A DNA stretch of 64,000 nucleotides from Sepiola atlantica (GCA_963556195.1 OY744525.1:46376148-46440147), one strand, 5' to 3'. Positions 10,136-22,101 are shown, numbered from the stretch's first letter. Numbers and translations are program-made. The notes: generated by a model not told the origin, from the sequence alone.

Positions 10136-11229
10136 CAACAACATAATTGTGGACAAATGAAAACAGAACAACGGTGTATTTGTTTCCTAGCAGCAAGTAA
10201 GCGATTATAAGTTGGTACAGTTCTTGGCCTATGCTAATACCGACCTTTTATCGGAATCTTCCGGCAGTTTACGTAAACAGCCAGAAGATGCTGAACCGCT
10301 TAGTCAATCAGATTGCAGCAGACGATAATTTTCAATCGTGAATGGAGTAAATTGTAAAATTCATTAAGTTAAGACAATTGATTAAAGCGATAATAACTTT
10401 CAGCGTTTTAGGACAGACGATTCAGACTAAAAATGTCAAATACTGGGTTTTATTCACCCTAACCCTAAAAACAATGTAAAAAAAACTATTGTTCTTTTTC
10501 ATCTTAACCCCATAACAAATGTAAAAAACTGTTTTTTTTTTCACCCTAATCTAATTTTAAACTAACCCTAACCTAGTATTTATTGAATGAATGGGGTAAG
10601 CAGGAAATTAACAATTTCGTTATGCTCATATTTCTGTTTTGGACAGCAAAGTAAAATGTCTCCACTATAAAAAACGGTGAATATCTCTAACTTGCTGCTA
10701 TAGAAAGAAGTATCGAGTTGGAATCAATATTTTCAGGGAAAAACTAAAACGAAATAAAATATTTTCATGCCAATGACATAGTGAACAGAAGAGACAAAAT
10801 AGAAGGCTAGTTCGAATGAAGTAGCGATATGTAAGACGTATTGTTATTTGGTTCTGACTTTGAAAATTTGATTGACTTAATTTTATAGAGTTAGATATAT
10901 ATGTTCTATGTGCGTGTGTGCATTGAATGCCTATTTAGAAATAGATAATTATGTAAGTTAATTCATCAGAATTCCAAAGAAATTCATAAAGTATGTTTTT
11001 ATTACAAAAGTGCTTTTGTTGTTGTTGATTTGCATATTCATTTCTCATTGCGGCTTTATCATGAATATGTATACGTATATCATGAGTTGAGTTTGTTTAC
11101 ATGCCATTATGTTGAGTTTACGATAGGGAATAAAAGATATGTTTGCTTTCGTTGACCAAAATAGAAAAAATAACCCCCCCCCCTTCTCATGTGTCTGTGT
11201 GGGCAGAAACACACTCACATATATATATA
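10134..11229. other. Unassigned AT-rich DNA
   Basis: Contains scattered CCCTAA-like bits at 10459-10575 that are too short to be a telomeric tract. No gene or repeat family recognised. Confidence 0.45.
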
Positions 11230-13204
11230 TTAGGTACGTGCAAAATCAATGGCTGATTCCCAAAATGTAAAAACATTTTGACCCCCCCTTCACTTAAAAA
11301 TTCACTAAAATTCAGGAAATCAACCAATTTTAATAAAATTTGCAAAATTTATTAATCAACAATCAAAGAATATAATGAAACCATTATTTTGTGAAAAGCT
11401 TAGTGAAAATGTATCATTTTTTTAAAACAAAATACACCTTTGCTAAAGTTATATTTTTATATATTAATAAAAAAAATGCATTATTTTTTTGTTATTTTTT
11501 TATGAAAATGAAGCATTGTAGATGTTAACAATTAAAAAAAATATCACAGAAAATGCCCCTAAATACCGTGTTTACAAACTCACTATAACTCGAAGAAAAA
11601 TGTATTTTTTGAATTAGCGATATTATTATTGAATAAAGCATTGTTTAATCAATATTTTCACCCCCAAAATAATATAATTGAAAAAAATATTTCATGTGAT
11701 TTTAATGACTAGATTTTCTGGGAAAATAAAAAATGCAACATAATTATATTTCCCTTTCATACATAAACGTGGCATCATCAGTGCAAGAAATCTTTTTTAT
11801 AATCTTGAAAATAAACTAAAAATTGACAAATCTGAGACCCAGGAACATAACGAAAAAAAGAATTTTAAAAATTGAATAATTTCTACTAACGATTCACTTG
11901 GATTGGTATGGTGGCTCTGTTCTGTAATAAACAGATGGGATTAACCCTCCACACCTTTCATTTTTACACTGCCCTCAAAATTTTATTTTTAGAGATTCAA
12001 CAATTTCGTTAATTTCACAATTCATCGTCAATTATTTGGAAAGATTTGTATTTGTTTTGTCTTTTTTCATTAATAAATATTTTAAAAGTTAAAAACAATT
12101 ATTTATTAATAAATAAATAGAATTCAAACATGACATTTTCTTTCAAAATTGAATTCTATTTATTAATAAACAATGGTTTTAACTTTTTTTTTCAATGAAT
12201 AAATTGTCAGTGTAGTTATTGACTTTAATTTACTTTTTCACACTTAACATAAACAATACACTTTATTTTTAAAAGAATCAATGTAATTTATTGTTACGAC
12301 ACGTTAAGAATAAATCAAGTAAGTAAAGTTTTTAATCATCATGTAAAAAAAATTGATAAAATTTACGCAGTTCGTAACGTAAAAATAATTTTTAACATAT
12401 AAAAATGTTTTATTTTAAATTCTAAGGAAAAACATTGATAAACAGACGTCATCAATAATTCCAGAGTATTACTAAATTAAAAACTAATACCAAGTTAAAT
12501 ATGAACTTTTTTAGTTAAAAATAAAATAAATAAGATCTTAATTCCATACATTCACAAATATTTTAATTAAATAAGCATTTCCTTGTTTATTACAACAAAA
12601 TAAGGGTACTTAAATTTCTTTATAACTTTAAAAAGAATAAAGAAATTAATGGATAATAATTGTTCAACTTCTATAAACTATTACAAAACCATTTTTATAT
12701 ATAAAGTTAAAAATGATAAATTATTACATTTTTGTCTTCCATATATTTTGCATAGCGATAGTCAATCGATAAACAAAGTCCTTTACCGATTAACTGATGC
12801 CGGATTTTACTAATTTATCACTTTTGGGGGATAATTTTGCTAATTTTTAGTAAAACGTGGGAATTTTAAAATTTTTTATTTAGTATCTTATGACTTTTAT
12901 TTAATAATTATCTTTGAAATCGTTGCCAAAAACTTATATTTATCTTTCAAGGGATTTTGACAAGTAATTTTTTCAAAGTTCAAAATTCACTGAATTTTTA
13001 TGCTTTTTAGCCGTCATGATAGCATATTTCATTATAATTTCTTTTTCACACGTAAATATGCAGTTTTTTCCTTTTAGAGATTACGTTTAGGCTTTTATCT
13101 TTCAAACACAATCAAAGTTTACACGGAAACTAATTAAATAATTAATGATAAGCGCTTTTATTAAAAAGTCCGTACAAGAGACGGCAATTTTCGCACGTAC
13201 CTAA
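11230..13204. mobile_element. Candidate 2-kb non-coding DNA transposon
   Basis: The left end reads TTAGGTACGTGCAAAAT and the right end is its inverse with one substitution (TTAGGTACGTGCGAAAAT on the minus strand). Both sit in AT runs, so a TA target duplication is compatible but not informative. The 1975-bp interior is extremely AT-rich and lacks any open frame over 60 codons. It carries an internal hairpin at 12088-12191 built on ATTTATTAATAAA. Superfamily unknown; a TA-inserting Tc1/mariner-like derivative is possible. Confidence 0.5.
12088..12191. repeat. Internal hairpin
   Basis: Arms about 12088-12128 and 12148-12191 share GAATTCTATTTATTAATAAA in inverted orientation inside the 2-kb element. 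Confidence 0.75.
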
Positions 13205-13229
13205 TATATATATATATATATATATATAC
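13204..13229. repeat. (AT)n run
   Basis: Borders the right end of the 2-kb element. The next bases (CTAGAAGAGTACCC) weakly resemble an inverted Helitron 3' end. Confidence 0.9.
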
Positions 13230-13234
13230 TAGAA

Positions 13235-13899
13235 GAGTACCCATTTCTAGGACGGATAAGATTTATTCTCCGCAGACAACAGATTTGCAACACTTTTATA
13301 TCCACTTATGAATATTAAAATGAACATATAATGCTACTAAACCTTATGTCTAGAATCCTTATTTCAATTTTGATCAAAATCCATTACATGATTTTGATTC
13401 TGGAAAATGTCTCAAATTTAAAACTTAAGTTGAAGGTTTCTTAAGAATGAACTGATATTCAGGGAATCTTGATTGGTGACTAATAACTATGGATCAAATT
13501 AAACGAAAATCTGAAATATTTGACTTTTTAAATGGGAGGTTGTGCCCATATCATGAGCCCTAAACTCCCTTTTAAATGCTACAAAGAAACTTAAATTTGA
13601 GGAATATTTATTAATTGCTGTCTAATATCTATTGTAATAATTTCACAAAAATGAGAAGGATCAGAATTTTCGTGAAGGGCATCCATCCCTTTTTTCCCAT
13701 TTGACATTAAATTAAAGAAGCTGTGTTCCTAAATTCCTAATGATAGATTAATTAATTTAAGAGTAAATCCTCAAAAATTCAGAAACATAATTGTTGAAGT
13801 ATGCTTTTAATTATTATAGAAACACGTGTAAGCTTTTCTTTGCTTCGAAACTGACAATAAATAACAGTATGACATAACTTGGATCTGTCAATTTATTTA

Positions 13900-13914
<15 letters not shown>
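13235..13914. other. Unassigned AT-rich DNA
   Basis: Nothing recognised on either strand. Confidence 0.5.
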
Positions 13915-13979
<65 letters not shown>

Positions 13980-13981
13980 GA
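13915..13981. repeat. (AT)n(AG)n compound microsatellite
   Basis: AT 13915-13943 followed by AG 13944-13981 with a single C. Confidence 0.95.
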
Positions 13982-14073
13982 AGTATTAGAAGGCTATCAC
14001 AATGCAAGAAATGGAAATATGTCCAAAACTTCTCGGAGTGCAGCTGTTGTTGAGAGGGTTCGAAAAAATGAGG

Positions 14074-14193
14074 AACGTGACGACGGAGATGAACACTATT
14101 CCAAAAGAAGACTTCCAGAAATATTTCCGGCAGTGGATGGATCGGTGGGCTAAGTGCGTGCAAGCACAATGGGCCTACCTTGAAGGGGATTAA
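14074..14193 (+). pseudogene. mariner transposase C-terminal fragment
   Basis: The frame gives NVTTEMNTIPKEDFQKYF, then RWAKCVQAQWAYLEGD and a stop. This is the characteristic end of mariner transposases, whose last residues before the stop are a Cys/Gln-rich helix and a YFEGD-like ending. The DDD catalytic domain upstream is missing, so the fragment cannot transpose. It lies between two copies of a 40-bp sequence (13983-14024 and 14312-14354), suggesting rearrangement around it. Confidence 0.7.
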
Positions 14194-14263
14194 GGTCCCA
14201 ACTCCGTCCCGTATTTGAAATATTTTTTCTGGCCTAAGGTTGGATACATTTTAGACAGGCCTC

Positions 14264-14265
<2 letters not shown>

Positions 14266-14311
<46 letters not shown>
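14266..14311. repeat. (AT)n microsatellite
   Basis: Lies between the mariner fragment and the hairpin that follows. Confidence 0.97.
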
Positions 14312-14312
<1 letters not shown>

Positions 14313-14390
14313 AGTATTAGAAGGCTATCACAATGCAAGAAATGGAAATATGTCGGCATTGCATTGTGATAGCCTTCTAATACTCCTCTA
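14312..14390. repeat. Hairpin sharing sequence with 13983
   Basis: GTATTAGAAGGCTATCACAA at 14314 repeats the sequence near 13984 and is inverted at 14363-14390, so three copies of the motif exist in 400 bp. Confidence 0.85.
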
Positions 14391-16496
14391 TATACGTATT
14401 ACACACAATGCTTCACACAAACTACCTTTCCTTATTAATATATATATGTTTGGGTTAGTTCCTTTAACTCATTCAGATATTTTTTTAAACCTTAATCTTT
14501 TAGATATTGAAATTAATACAATTCTTTAATTCCTTTCCCCGTTTTATATATCTTTTTTGCCACTTGTCCTGGCTTTATTTTAATCTGTTTTCTCTTACCA
14601 CTTTTTCTCTTCTTTATTCTTTTTCTTCGTTTTTTTTTTCTTCTTCTTCCTCTTATATTGAGCTAAACTGCAGAATTAACCACCTCATATTGAAACATTT
14701 TACATAATTTGAATTCTAACAATTTTTAAATAAATAAACGTGTGATTTTCTGTTTATTCCTAAATTTAACATATTTAATTATTTTAATATTACATAATTT
14801 TCAAGTTATAATTTTTAAATCATAATTTTCTTAAGATTAATTTTATACATATCTTGAACGCTACCTTTTATTTTAGTATATCGCTTTTTCCAATTTCTCT
14901 ATTTTATTTTACTTGAAATATACCTTAATTAATAATTTAATTTCCTGAACATTTTATATAATAATCTTTATTTTATAATTTTCCATGTATATTTCTCCCT
15001 AATCCTATACTTTTGATTTTCAAGCTTTCCTACCATTTTTGTTTTCATTTATCAATGTACGTATTTTATATTTATATTCATATTATTGTCATTATTTATA
15101 TTTTTTTAAATTTTAATTTCATCATGCTAAATAAATAGCCCAAGCTATATATATAAAGTGTGTTTTTTAATAAAAGCAATTGTTAAAAAAAGTTTTCTGA
15201 ATTCTCAAATAATGTATTTAATTCTAGATTGAAACGTTTTTTAAAAATCTTTTTAACTAGTTTCCGTTTTATTCCTCTTTTTCTTCCTTTCTCTCTTTGG
15301 TTTTTAACTTTGTTCTTTTTCTCTCTTTTTCTCTTCTTTTTTTCTTCACTTTCCATTTTTTGTTTTTCTTCTTACATTTTACTCATCTGCTGAACTAACC
15401 ACACCATATTTTACCCGCATGCTAAGGAAGTTTGACTCGTGGCATGATGTTTCTACACATATACTGACTTTTAACAGACTTTATTTGAATCCATCACTTT
15501 CATCTACATAATACCACATTCAAATTGGATTTTTTCAACAACAAAAATGGATAAAATGACTTTCTGCTAATTATTGAAACTTGCTCTGAAATATTTTTGC
15601 TGTAAACATATCTTAAAATTTTGTTGCAAATTTTCAAATTAATACTTACCAATAATTAGCAATTTATTGTTTTTCTTTCTGAGGATAAGAGTAATTATTT
15701 GAAAACCCATGGATTAAAGGCCGTTTTATTATATTGCTTGTTTAAACACCTGATGATTATAATAAACTTGTAAAGTATGTAACTTTACTTTTTTCATCAT
15801 TTCCTATAACAATGCTTTATCCTCAATATCGAACATCTCCCCATCGTGATAGGATCTAATATAAAATAATTATCTATATATTATTCATTTCTCTGCCAGG
15901 GAAGCCAGCAATTAAAGGCACACATGAACTTAAACAGACAATCTTAACCTCGGATTTGCCGAATTGGATATTTAAAATACCAAGACAGGATTTTTACTTG
16001 TAACTCCACGGAAATATACTATAACGGAGTACGAATCCATACGGACCAAGTGAGATATTTTGAACCCTCCACCTTTTATTTGTTAATAAACTTTCTTCAA
16101 TTCTACAAACTGTTACTTTTACTATTAACTATCTACACCTTAACGTTCCTCTCGTCTTCAAAATCACCTCCCAATACTGCCAATTTTTACTTCCCGGCCT
16201 TTTATTTTATTTTATTTTATTTTTTAATTTCTTTATCCCCAATTCATTTTGTTTTTATTCTTCAATTTTTTCAAAGTGAAATGGAACTATGTAATATTTA
16301 ATTGATATAAATACCATATTACCAGATTTATCCTCTGACGAGAAGAGTTTTATCTTTGAAAAACCATGGTTTAAGGATTAATGTAACTCCTTGCATCTGA
16401 ACTTTCGATGTAATAAAAGATTTGTATTAATTTATGTAACTTTATGTAGTTTTGTACAATTCTTTATCTTCATCTTTCTTTCTTTAATATATATTA

Positions 16497-16498
<2 letters not shown>
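14391..16498. other. AT- and T-rich DNA with a diverged duplication
   Basis: About 170 bp at 14520-14700 resemble 15235-15415 (pyrimidine-rich stretch, then GAACTAACCAC-type block and ATATT). Open frames at 14507, 16050 and similar are driven by T-richness. No gene recognised. Confidence 0.45.

Positions 16499-16532
<34 letters not shown>
16499..16532. repeat. (AT)n microsatellite
   Basis: Directly precedes a dispersed repeat. Confidence 0.96.
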
Positions 16533-16535
<3 letters not shown>

Positions 16536-16539
16536 CGGT

Positions 16540-16712
16540 ACAGACAACAAAGAGCTGAAGATAGCCGGGAGGTCAACACCTTCTGAGCTTGACACCAATG
16601 GTACTGATGTTGTACTGATTTTCTGTACTGAATAATAAATAAATATTAGGCTCTTAATTTTGATTTTCTCAATTAAGTGAGCACTCTGCTGGGATATTTC
16701 CTACCATTTTAC
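16540..16712 (+). repeat. Dispersed repeat family 3, copy 1
   Basis: Shares AATAAATAAATATTA, GCTCTTA and GAGCACTCTGCTGGGATA with 22545-22830 and, inverted, with 37040-37150. All copies are flanked by (AT)n. Family not recognised. Confidence 0.6.
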
Positions 16713-16719
16713 AAAAGAA

Positions 16720-16722
<3 letters not shown>

Positions 16723-16760
<38 letters not shown>
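16723..16760. repeat. (AT)n microsatellite
   Basis: Right flank of repeat family 3, copy 1. Confidence 0.96.
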
Positions 16761-16762
<2 letters not shown>

Positions 16763-17909
16763 GTATAAAATTAAGTCATCTGGATTTCGAATTTAAACCT
16801 AAATAGCTTGTCTTAAAGTATCAATATTTCATTCTAAATGGCTATTTTCTTTTCTTTAGCATTGGTCTATGCTGTTAAGAAAACTATTGTAATTCGATTC
16901 AATTTCTTCGCAAATACAATTATTCCTGCTTGGAATATTTTTTGGAGAGTAGCCATCTTTCTTTTCTGCAGCAAATATCAATTACATACGGAAGCCATTT
17001 TTTTTATCAGGAGCAAAATTTGATATTATTACAGAATAATAATACTGATACATTCTTTCATTTATTAATATTAAATAACTGTTAAAAAAAAAAAATATTT
17101 TCATTTAGATAAAAACTGCGGTGGAACGAAATAGGTAATATCTGAAAACTTAAATTTCAATGTGGAATCCTGTTATATTACATTTGTAAACAGTATCATT
17201 ATTTCTAAGCGTAGCTTTAATAATGTATAGGAGATAACTCATATTTTACTTTGGAGACAGGAGTTATCTACCTTACATAAGCATTTTCTATATACCTATC
17301 TTCTCTATATTAGTAAGATTGTGACCAATTCACATGTGTATTTCTCGGCTATCCATGACATACACATTATATTTATTAGGTTTATGATTAATCTAATATT
17401 CATTGATTAAAAAAAAGACTATACTAACTAACATTTTTATTTTTATTCTTGTGTTGCAAACAAGTAAAACTTAAAAAGACTGCATCTCAAGCAACGTCAG
17501 TTCAGTAAAGTGCTAGTTTATATCCGCCACTCTACAATAAAGACCAATGTGTATTTATTTGTATATTTTTATATGAATAAATATATCAATCTCGTTACAC
17601 AAAAGTTAGTGAGTAAAACACGTGGCCTTTTTCTAGTCTCCGGACGGAATCATTTCAAGTGGTGAGGAGGGGTCCGAGCGTTCTGAAACTAAATTCGAAA
17701 GAAATCCTCCACTCTAAATAAAAAGTCAACTTAAGCTGTTTTTTTTCTTTAGGTCATCAGAAATCGGTAATAATTATTTATATCTGCAAAAATTAATTTA
17801 ATGAAGTAATTCTATGATTTTATACGCATATACTGTCAACCAAGGGAAGAACACTGGCAGAACATATTTTTTTTTATTAACCTTCATTTTTTACAGAGTG
17901 TATACATTA

Positions 17910-17911
<2 letters not shown>
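16761..17911. other. Unassigned AT-rich DNA
   Basis: A 61-codon frame at 16838-17023 is hydrophobic but matches no known family. Nothing else supported. Confidence 0.45.
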
Positions 17912-17940
<29 letters not shown>

Positions 17941-17941
17941 C
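17912..17941. repeat. (AT)n microsatellite
   Basis: Left flank of the repeat that follows. Confidence 0.96.
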
Positions 17942-18100
17942 TATAAATATTTTAATTCAATATTAAATTGTTTTATACCTACAGACGATGTCGTTTCGGG
18001 CTTACACCCTTATCAGTGCCGGAAGTGGTCGTTTCAGGCGGTCGTATGGGCTCGAACGCAGTTCATAGATTCAGCCTGGAATAACGAGCCTAACCTCTCT
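17942..18100 (-). repeat. Dispersed repeat with variant hammerhead-like core
   Basis: On the minus strand 17993-18016 reads CTGATAA, a GGG/CCC hairpin, then GAAAC. The A at the invariant G8 position would be expected to abolish hammerhead cleavage. It begins TATAAATATTT like copies 1-4 and carries a tRNA-like GGGCTCGAAC stretch. Confidence 0.55.
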
Positions 18101-18129
18101 CTCTATATATATATATATATTATTTATAT

Positions 18130-19386
18130 TTTATTTTTTTATCATAGTTTACCCCAAACAAGGCAGGACGCCACTGTAGATGTAAGGAGCTACTGAGAAT
18201 TAGGGAATAAGTTTTGGGTATCATCCTAAGTTGTGAGTTGTGCAGCGAGATGTTTGTTCACATTTCTTTTAAATTTCTGCATGTCAGTACCGAGGGGAAA
18301 CAGGGAGCAGGAAGGGAGTTCTAGAGGACAGCAGAATGAAGAAAGAAGCTATTGGAGTAGAAGGCTCTCTGGCATCTGGGGACCTCCACAGTGAATGGAT
18401 GGGACTTAGCTGATTGTCAGGTTCGTCTAGTGTATTTACGTCGAGTAGGCACCAGGGCATCAAGTTCATCGGAGCACAATCCATTGACGTACTTATAAAA
18501 CAGGCACAAGGATGCAACATTGCGGCAATTGGACAAGGGCTGGAGCTTGGTGGATAGTGAGGGATCTATTAAGTTGGCAAATCTTTTTTGGACCTTGTCT
18601 AAGAAGGAGAGACTAGTGGATGATGCACCAGCCCAGATATGGCAACATTACTCCAGGCATGAGCGGATGGTAACTTTGTAGAGATATAGGATAATGTCAG
18701 GTGTGAGGAGTTTTTTAGCTCGGTAGAGGGAGCCCACCTTCTTTGCTGCAACCATGACAATGTCTTCAATGTATTTTTTCTAATTCATGGTACCTGTGAA
18801 TGTTAGGCTGAGAAATTTGAACGTTGGACTTTCAGGTAGGGTGTTATTTGTCATGGCAATCGGTGGTTGAAGATGTTTCTTGTAGTTATTGAAGAGAAGT
18901 AGCTTTGTCTTTGCGGCATTAAATATTACCATCCATTTATCACCCTATTCCACTACAGACTGGAGGTCACTTTCTAAGGATTCAGCCATTGCCCACATGA
19001 CGAGAGTATAGTGTGGTGTCGTCAGCAAATATACCCATCTCAGACACAACGTCATCAGGGAGGTCGTTTATGAAAATTAAGAATAGTAGAGGTCCAAGAA
19101 TGGATCCCTGGGGTACACCAGCATTTATGTCATGTTGCTTAGATGAATGGCCATCGAGGACAACCTGGATCTTTGTTTTGGTTAGGAAGGATCTAATTAT
19201 ATTAAATATTCGTCCAGTAATACCATATGAGTGAATTTTTATGAAAAGACCTTTATGCCAAACCTTGCCAAAGGTTTTGATATATCAAGCGCTACCACGA
19301 CAGCTTCATCTGCCTTGTCAAGTGTATGATATATGTATTCAGAGATGACCGTTAGGACATCTGCAGTAGATCGTGCTTGCCTGAAT

Positions 19387-19431
<45 letters not shown>

Positions 19432-19475
19432 GATAAAATAGGCGCTATATCATAAAATGACACAGGATGTTTGAA
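18130..19475 (-). pseudogene. Jockey/CR1-like LINE reverse transcriptase, decayed
   Basis: Minus-strand frames spell a non-LTR reverse transcriptase in order: GFRQARSTADVLTV near 19385, VVALDISKP near 19290, a GVPQGSILGPLLF-type block near 19110, then FADDT at about 19012-19027, the catalytic aspartate pair. The C-terminal part (NCRNVASLCLFYKYVNG, near 18500) continues towards about 18290, and 3'-UTR sequence runs to 18130. The reading moves between frames several times and meets stops, so it is dead. An (AT)n run sits just before GFRQ. A second, 5'-truncated copy lies at 21300 on the other strand. Confidence 0.85.
19388..19429. repeat. (AT)n microsatellite inside LINE
   Basis: Interrupts the reverse-transcriptase frame just N-terminal to GFRQARST. 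Confidence 0.96.
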
Positions 19476-19489
19476 AAGGGCAAAAGGTA

Positions 19490-19647
19490 AAACAAATTAA
19501 ACATAGGAAGAAAAAAATCAAACAAGCGATTTTTGACCGGTTTCGTTCGGATCAACGGACGTCTTATCAAACGAGCGATTTTTTACCGGTTTTGTTCAGA
19601 TCAACAATCTCTCGTTTGATTTTTTTCTTCCTATGTTTAATTTGTTT
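19490..19647. repeat. Foldback repeat with duplicated core
   Basis: Arms 19490-19523 and 19614-19647 are complementary (AAACATAGGAAGAAAAAAAT type). Between them the block GCGATTTTTGACCGGTTT plus GTTCGGATCAAC occurs twice. On the minus strand it reads TTGATAAGACG, a weak stem, then CGAAACC, a more distant relative of the hammerhead-like motif. Confidence 0.75.
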
Positions 19648-19860
19648 TTCCTGTCTTTTTCATACATATACATATATATATATATATACACTCAGTGAAA
19701 GTACTGAGTACATGATTTTTTTTTTTAATTTCTAAAAAATATATAACTTTTATTATAGCTACCATCTAAAATTTTACCTAAATTCACTAAATATTTCAAA
19801 TTATCTAAGGATAAATAAGTTAATTTGAATACTCTTTTGAACAAAGATTGATTTTGTTTT

Positions 19861-20270
19861 TACAATGGTGAAGGCTAAGAAGCTATCTCGAAACGTTCAT
19901 AGAGTGATTATTGACATACATAAACATGAAATGGGATATCGTAAGATATTCAATGAACTTAATATCCGTATTAGCAGACTTAGATTTGAAAATGGATCTG
20001 CCTTGAATTGGAGATAATCGCAAATGAAGTGAAAGAAAGGCTGAATATGTTTGTCAGAACGTAATTAGAAACCCATTCACTACCCGAAGAGAACTACAGA
20101 AGGATGTACTGTCTGTTAGTACAGTCGATTGTGTAAGACTGCATTCGTGCACTCATAGGAAAAACCTTCTATTGAATCCAAATTGGTGACATCTCGTCTC
20201 TTTACTCATAATCATCTGGTTCGTTTTGAGACAAAATATTATTGTTTGAATCAAAATTGAAATATTCAGT
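19861..20270 (+). pseudogene. Tc1-like transposase N-terminal remnant
   Basis: The frame opens MVKAKKLSRNVHRVIIDIHK and continues MGYRKIFNELNI, matching the first helix-turn-helix of Tc1-family transposases (AKELS...R..IV.LHK.G.GY..I...L.I). A second block after frame changes gives NPFTTRRELQKDV and SVSTVDCVRLHS, the second DNA-binding subdomain. Stops and frameshifts break it and the DDE catalytic domain is not found. A sequence TACACTCAGTGAAAGTACTG at about 19686 could be the left inverted end, but I could not find its partner. Confidence 0.72.
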
Positions 20271-20934
20271 CAAAATTGTTTGACATGTTTTTTTAAAAAA
20301 GGGTACTTAATATAACCTTCAAAATAGAATGCTTACATATCATTGGGCATGTCTACTAGTACAAATATTAATTAAAATATATTTGTTCAGCTGAATTTGG
20401 TATTATGTTGTAAATAGGATATATTCTAGACACAGGTTATGATGCAGATACAAGGTTGACCCTGCCATGATATAATCTGGGTTTTCATGAGACAGTAAGC
20501 GATAATAATTAGTTGAAAATGATGTCAGAACGACAATGGAGAGACTCACGGTTTTCAATTTCGGATTTTCGCTGGAAACCTCAATGAAAGAAGATGTGCT
20601 GTTAAGATGGTCTGGAAAAAGGATAAATCAGAAAGGTGCGCGTATAAAATAAGTTTCTATATCTGTTCACGCCATTTTCACTTTTGCAACTCACTGGATG
20701 ATCAAGTTATGGCCGATATAAATTAATCTTTCCCTCTTTTGACCTTGCAGCTCTCTGGACGATCAAATGCAGCCGATATGCACAAATCATTGATCTTCTA
20801 AACGATCATGCATTGAATTAATTGAGTAAATAATTAATGTTGTGATGGCTTTCTTTTACATATTGGAGGAATATAATTATTTTGAGTTGCATTAAAAATA
20901 TTATAGAATGAACTATGAACAGTGCTATGTCTTC
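20271..20934. other. Unassigned DNA with a 70-bp tandem duplication
   Basis: Two similar blocks at about 20688-20740 and 20748-20800 share GCAACTCACTGGATGATCAA-type and GCCGATAT sequence. No gene seen. Confidence 0.45.
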
Positions 20935-21290
20935 ACCATCATCATCATCGGTTTAACATCCGTTTTCCATGCTGGCATGTGTCAGACGGCTTTTACAAAT
21001 TAACTTCCAAACTAATCTACTTCTGTTTAGTTCTTTAGTTATCCCTATTTCTCCCAAGTCCATCCTTATCTCCACCTCCCTCCCATGTTTTCCGTGTGAA
21101 ATGAACCTGCTGCCTCAACTGTTCTATATCTACTGACCCAAGAGCTCGCATCCATTCTTAAAACATGGCCATAATAACGAAGTCTCCTATTCTGTCCAGA
21201 TTTAATCTTCCTCTGAGCTCATTAGATCTAAGCCTGTCTTAAAGATTCATATTACGCCTCCGTTGTATAATTCGCATAGAGTTCATCATT
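20935..21290 (-). pseudogene. RTE-type LINE 3' end
   Basis: The minus strand gives DRLRSNELRGRLNLDRIGD, then after a frame change YYGHVLRMDASSWV, the conserved C-terminal tail of RTE-like polyproteins. It ends in a trinucleotide (ATG/GAT) repeat, as expected for RTE 3' ends. Several stops. Related copies are at 29340-29690, 47175-47375 and 48810-49215. Confidence 0.72.
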
Positions 21291-21299
21291 CAAACTCCT

Positions 21300-21857
21300 C
21301 GGCCTAACCTTTACAGCTAACATGAATTGGAACAAATACATTGAAGACATTGCCAAGGCTGCCGCAAAGAAGGTTGGCTCCCTCTAGTGTGCTAGTAAAC
21401 TCCTCACACCTGACATTATCCTGTCTATCTACAAAGTCACCATCTGCCCATGCATGGAGTATTGTTGCCACATCTGGGCTGGTGCATCATCTACTAGTCT
21501 CTCCCTCCTTGACAAGGTCCAAAAAAGAGTCGCCAACCTAATAGGTCCCTCACTGTCAACCAAGCTTCAGTCCCTGTCCCATCGCCGCAATGTAGCATCC
21601 TTGTGCTTGTTTTACAAATACTTCAATGGATTATGCTCCGATGAATTGGCTACTCTGGTGCCCCCTCGACGTAAATTCACTAGACCAACTCGACAATCAA
21701 CTAAATCCCATTCATTCACTGTGGAGGTCCCCAGATGTCGGAGAGCCTTCTACTCAAATAGCTTCTTTCCTCGTGCTGCTGGCATCTGGAACTCCCTCTC
21801 TGGCCCCTGTTTCCCCGACAGTACTGACATGCAGAAATTTAAAACTAATGTGGGGTG
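21300..21857 (+). pseudogene. Jockey/CR1-like LINE C-terminal fragment
   Basis: Same family as the 18-kb copy, opposite strand. It starts within the thumb region (GLTFTANMNWNKYI) and contains one TAG (near 21389), then a 134-residue open stretch from 21454: MEYCCHIWAGAS, LLDKVQKRVANLI, SHRRNVASLCLFYKYFNG, ending FFPRAAGIWNSLSG. Typical 5'-truncated LINE insertion: only the 3' third is present. At about 21857 it runs abruptly into a U2-derived repeat on the other strand. Confidence 0.85.
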
Positions 21858-22020
21858 AATCCAGCTCCCCAAAAAACAGCGCTCTGGATCGGGACAAAAA
21901 TAGAAATTGCCTCAATCTAGAAGGATTTCCCCTTCACTGACCGAAAACATAACAGATAAAAGTGTAGTATCAGAACAGATACTACACTTTGATCCAGGCC
22001 CAAAAGGTCATGGATCTTTC
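21858..22020 (-). repeat. U2 snRNA-derived SINE-like repeat, copy 1
   Basis: On the minus strand the head (22016 down to 21973) reads CCTTTTGGGCC, GGATCAAA and GTGTAGTATCTGTTC, closely matching the 5' end of U2 snRNA including the branch-point recognition GTAGTA. A body follows (AAATCCTTCTAGATTGAGGC, then ATCCAGAGCGC). The same body follows the U2 head at 63306-63400. SINEs with U1/U2 heads are known in crocodilians, so this is plausible as a SINE; it is not a functional U2 gene. Confidence 0.72.
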
Positions 22021-22067
22021 CAGTCAATTTACTTCTGAGCGGTGCGATTCTTGGCTCCCTCAATTTT

Positions 22068-22101
22068 CCCCGGACAACGCCGGGGACACGGATCCTGCTA
22101 G
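22068..22101 (+). mobile_element. Helitron 3' terminus
   Basis: A perfect 6-bp hairpin CCCCGG/CCGGGG (22068-22085), a 12-base spacer, then CTAG at 22098-22101 followed by T. This is the standard Helitron 3' end. I could not place the 5' end. Confidence 0.62.

Noticed and set aside
10459..10575. CCCTAA-like telomeric repeats (also TTAGGG at 30600)
   Set aside because: Only two or three units in each place; too short for an interstitial telomere.
13229..13262. Another Helitron 3' end (CTAGAAGAGTACCC inverted)
   Set aside because: The stem is too mismatched to support without other copies.
16838..17023. Hydrophobic 61-residue frame as a membrane protein
   Set aside because: T-rich DNA yields such frames by chance; no homologous motif or context.
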